From: CAVQFO01 sp963711725
GTDB taxonomy: Bacteria; Pseudomonadota; Gammaproteobacteria; Nitrococcales; Aquisalimonadaceae
Reading direction: 5' to 3'
Length of the DNA stretch: 64,000 nt
Assembly (NCBI GenBank): GCA_963711725.1
Contig: CAVQFO010000030.1
Coordinates: forward strand, 54,097-118,096
Part shown: in pieces, positions 62,788 through 64,000 of the stretch
Position numbering within the stretch: the first letter of the stretch is position 1
How the letters are laid out: the number at the start of each line of letters is the position of its first letter
Notes under the pieces: model-generated
Told to the model about the DNA's origin: nothing
The model's database searches: none
The model's input: the letters and a program-made list of their open reading frames with translations, nothing else
Made by a program: the position numbers and the translations under genes

Positions 62788-63663
62788 ATGGATTTGTCAT
62801 CGTTGAATTTCCTTCTCGCCGTGGATCGCGAGGGGAGTGTTACCGCCGCTGCCCGCGCCCTGCACTGCGTCCAGTCCAACGTCACCGGCCGCATCAAGCA
62901 GCTGGAGGAGGAAGTGGGTGTGGCGCTGTTCTACCGGGTCAAGCAGCGCTTGGTGATCACGCCCGCCGGCCGCACCCTGGTGGGCTACGCCCAGCGAATC
63001 CATAAGCTCACCGAGGAAGCGATGGCCGCCGTACAGGAGGGAAGCCGGCCACAAGGGCCCCTGACTCTGGGCGCCATGGAGACCACCGCCGGCCTGCGCC
63101 TGGCGGACATGCTGGCCGGCTATCATCACCGCTATCCCGACGTGGACCTGGCCATCGAGACCGGCACCAGCCGTGAGCTCATTGATCGAGTGCTGGCTTT
63201 CGAACTGGATGCCGCACTGGTCGGCGGGCCGCTGCAACATCCGGACATCGTGGCCGAGCCGCTGTATACGGAGGAGTTGGTGCTGATCACCGACCAGACC
63301 GTGGCCGACCTCGATGCGCTGGCCGAGCGCGGGCCGTTGACGCTGCTGATGTTCAAGCGTGGCTGCGTTTACCGCGAACGGTTGGAGCAATGGGTCAATC
63401 GACAGCGGGTGCCGCCGAAAAGGGTGATGGATTTCGGTACACTGGAAGCCATTATCGGCTGCGTGGCGGCCGGCATGGGGGTGTCGGTCGTGCCCCGGGC
63501 CTTGATCGAGCGGCACCCCAGGCGCGAGCTGTTGGGCGTGCACACCCTGCCCCGGGAGATCGCGCTCACGCCCACCCTGCTGATCCGGCGGGCCGATACG
63601 CGCATGAGCAAGGCGCTGGAAGCGTTCCGGGATATGTTGACGGAGAGCGCGGCGGCGGCTTGA
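62788..63663 (+). CDS. LysR family transcriptional regulator
   Basis: 291-residue LTTR. The winged helix-turn-helix covers residues 1-62 (SSLNFLLAVDREGSVTAAARALHCVQSNVTGRIKQLEEEVGVALFYR), followed by an effector domain with GPLTLGAMETTAGLRLADML, ELVLITDQ and GCVAAGMGVSVVPRALIE. ATG 62788 has GGAAGA at good spacing; the upstream ATG at 62767 would add seven residues. It is divergent from the YbfB-type MFS gene, its likely target. Effector unknown. Confidence 0.93.
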   Translation: MDLSSLNFLLAVDREGSVTAAARALHCVQSNVTGRIKQLEEEVGVALFYRVKQRLVITPAGRTLVGYAQRIHKLTEEAMAAVQEGSRPQGPLTLGAMETTAGLRLADMLAGYHHRYPDVDLAIETGTSRELIDRVLAFELDAALVGGPLQHPDIVAEPLYTEELVLITDQTVADLDALAERGPLTLLMFKRGCVYRERLEQWVNRQRVPPKRVMDFGTLEAIIGCVAAGMGVSVVPRALIERHPRRELLGVHTLPREIALTPTLLIRRADTRMSKALEAFRDMLTESAAAA

Positions 63664-64000
63664 GCGGGTTTGCGGCTTCGCCGGGTTACGCTTCGCTAAC
63701 CCGACCTACATTGACTTCGTGATTGCGGCATCACCCGTTCGCGGCGATGAACGCCGCTCCTTAAAAAAAAGCGGAGAGCCCCGGGCTGTAGGAGCGGCGT
63801 TCATCGCCGCGAACGGCCCATCGTAGCCTGTGCGGGTTTGGGTCGCGAAAATCAGCGCTGGTGGACAGCCCCAAAACCTTCGTTCACCTTCGTGGCCCCA
63901 AATGCCGATCAGTTCCGGTAGCCCGGATGAAGCGGAGCGGAAACCGGGGGTTCCTGGATTCCACTGTGTTTCATCCAGGCTACGACTATCAATTGATTGA
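63664..64000. repeat. Cluster of REP/BIME-like palindromes at the right edge
   Basis: No gene is seen in 337 bases. Three repeat families follow each other: CCGGGTTACGCTTCGCTAACCCGACCTAC (63681-63709); a perfect 25-bp inverted pair CGTTCGCGGCGATGAACGCC... (63736-63760) and its reverse complement (63791-63815) around an A8 tract; and GTAGCCCGGATGAAGCGG...AAACCGGG (63918-63948) facing an inverted relative at 63953-63983. Confidence 0.8.

Noticed and set aside
1..64000. CRISPR arrays, rRNA and tRNA genes
   Set aside because: No regularly spaced direct repeats and no recognisable tRNA or rRNA sequence were seen; a dedicated tRNA scan could not be run.

Overview
This is a GC-rich stretch of a gammaproteobacterial chromosome. 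Three conserved blocks point that way: ubiK / glnK-amtB / yifB(comM), priA-argS-SPOR in the order known from Pseudomonas-like gammaproteobacteria, and the three-subunit proton-translocating transhydrogenase pntAA-pntAB-pntB. A Chromatiales/Ectothiorhodospiraceae-type or related lineage is plausible, but the sequence alone does not settle the genus.

Layout. 1-22.4 kb is mainly core genome: the end of a urea ABC transporter operon (urtE), an M48 peptidase with a YjgN-type membrane protein, comM/yifB, ubiK, the nitrogen-controlled glnK-amtB operon with a recognisable sigma-54 promoter and NtrC-type site, fetA-fetB, the polyamine genes speE and speA, a beta-hydroxyacid dehydrogenase, an SseB-like protein, SPOR/argS/priA, a DnaJ-domain protein behind an AT-rich region with two consensus DnaA boxes, a TIGR02444 protein, and the pnt operon. 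22.9-23.6 kb holds an HNH endonuclease.

23.9-41.6 kb is a type VI secretion locus: tssB-tssC-clpV-hcp1-tssJ-tssK-tssL-tssM, then a second block of a single-gene TssB-TssC fusion, hcp2, tssE, tssF and tssG. The second block keeps the common tssB-tssC-hcp-tssE-tssF-tssG order with the two sheath genes fused. The fused protein appears to lack both the C-terminal part of TssB and the N-terminal, probably ClpV-binding, part of TssC. No TssA, VgrG or PAAR gene is present. A 275-bp palindromic element lies exactly between the hcp2 stop and the tssE start.

42.0-47.7 kb is an unusual operon. It encodes a membrane-anchored TAXI-type solute-binding protein, a two-TM periplasmic-sensor protein, a sensor-HAMP-MFS fusion, a TrpX/ABC_sub_bind-type binding protein and a small unknown protein, with no TRAP or ABC permease. 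47.9-51.9 kb has wrbA, a glutathionyl-hydroquinone reductase, a PilZ protein, an Xni-type exonuclease and a fructosamine-kinase-like gene. 52.6-54.3 kb looks like a short gene-cassette array with attC-like sites and no integrase (CALIN). 54.5-63.7 kb has mlaA, an alpha/beta hydrolase, a HAD-IIA phosphatase, a CHASE/multi-PAS protein, a ferredoxin-type flavoprotein reductase, and a divergent YbfB-type MFS transporter / LysR pair.

At least eight conserved genes (including essential argS) carry single-base frameshifts, mostly at G/C homopolymers, while the whole T6SS locus reads through cleanly. This looks more like base-calling error than decay, and affected genes are annotated at full extent. 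Intergenic REP-like palindromes of several families are frequent, especially at the right edge.
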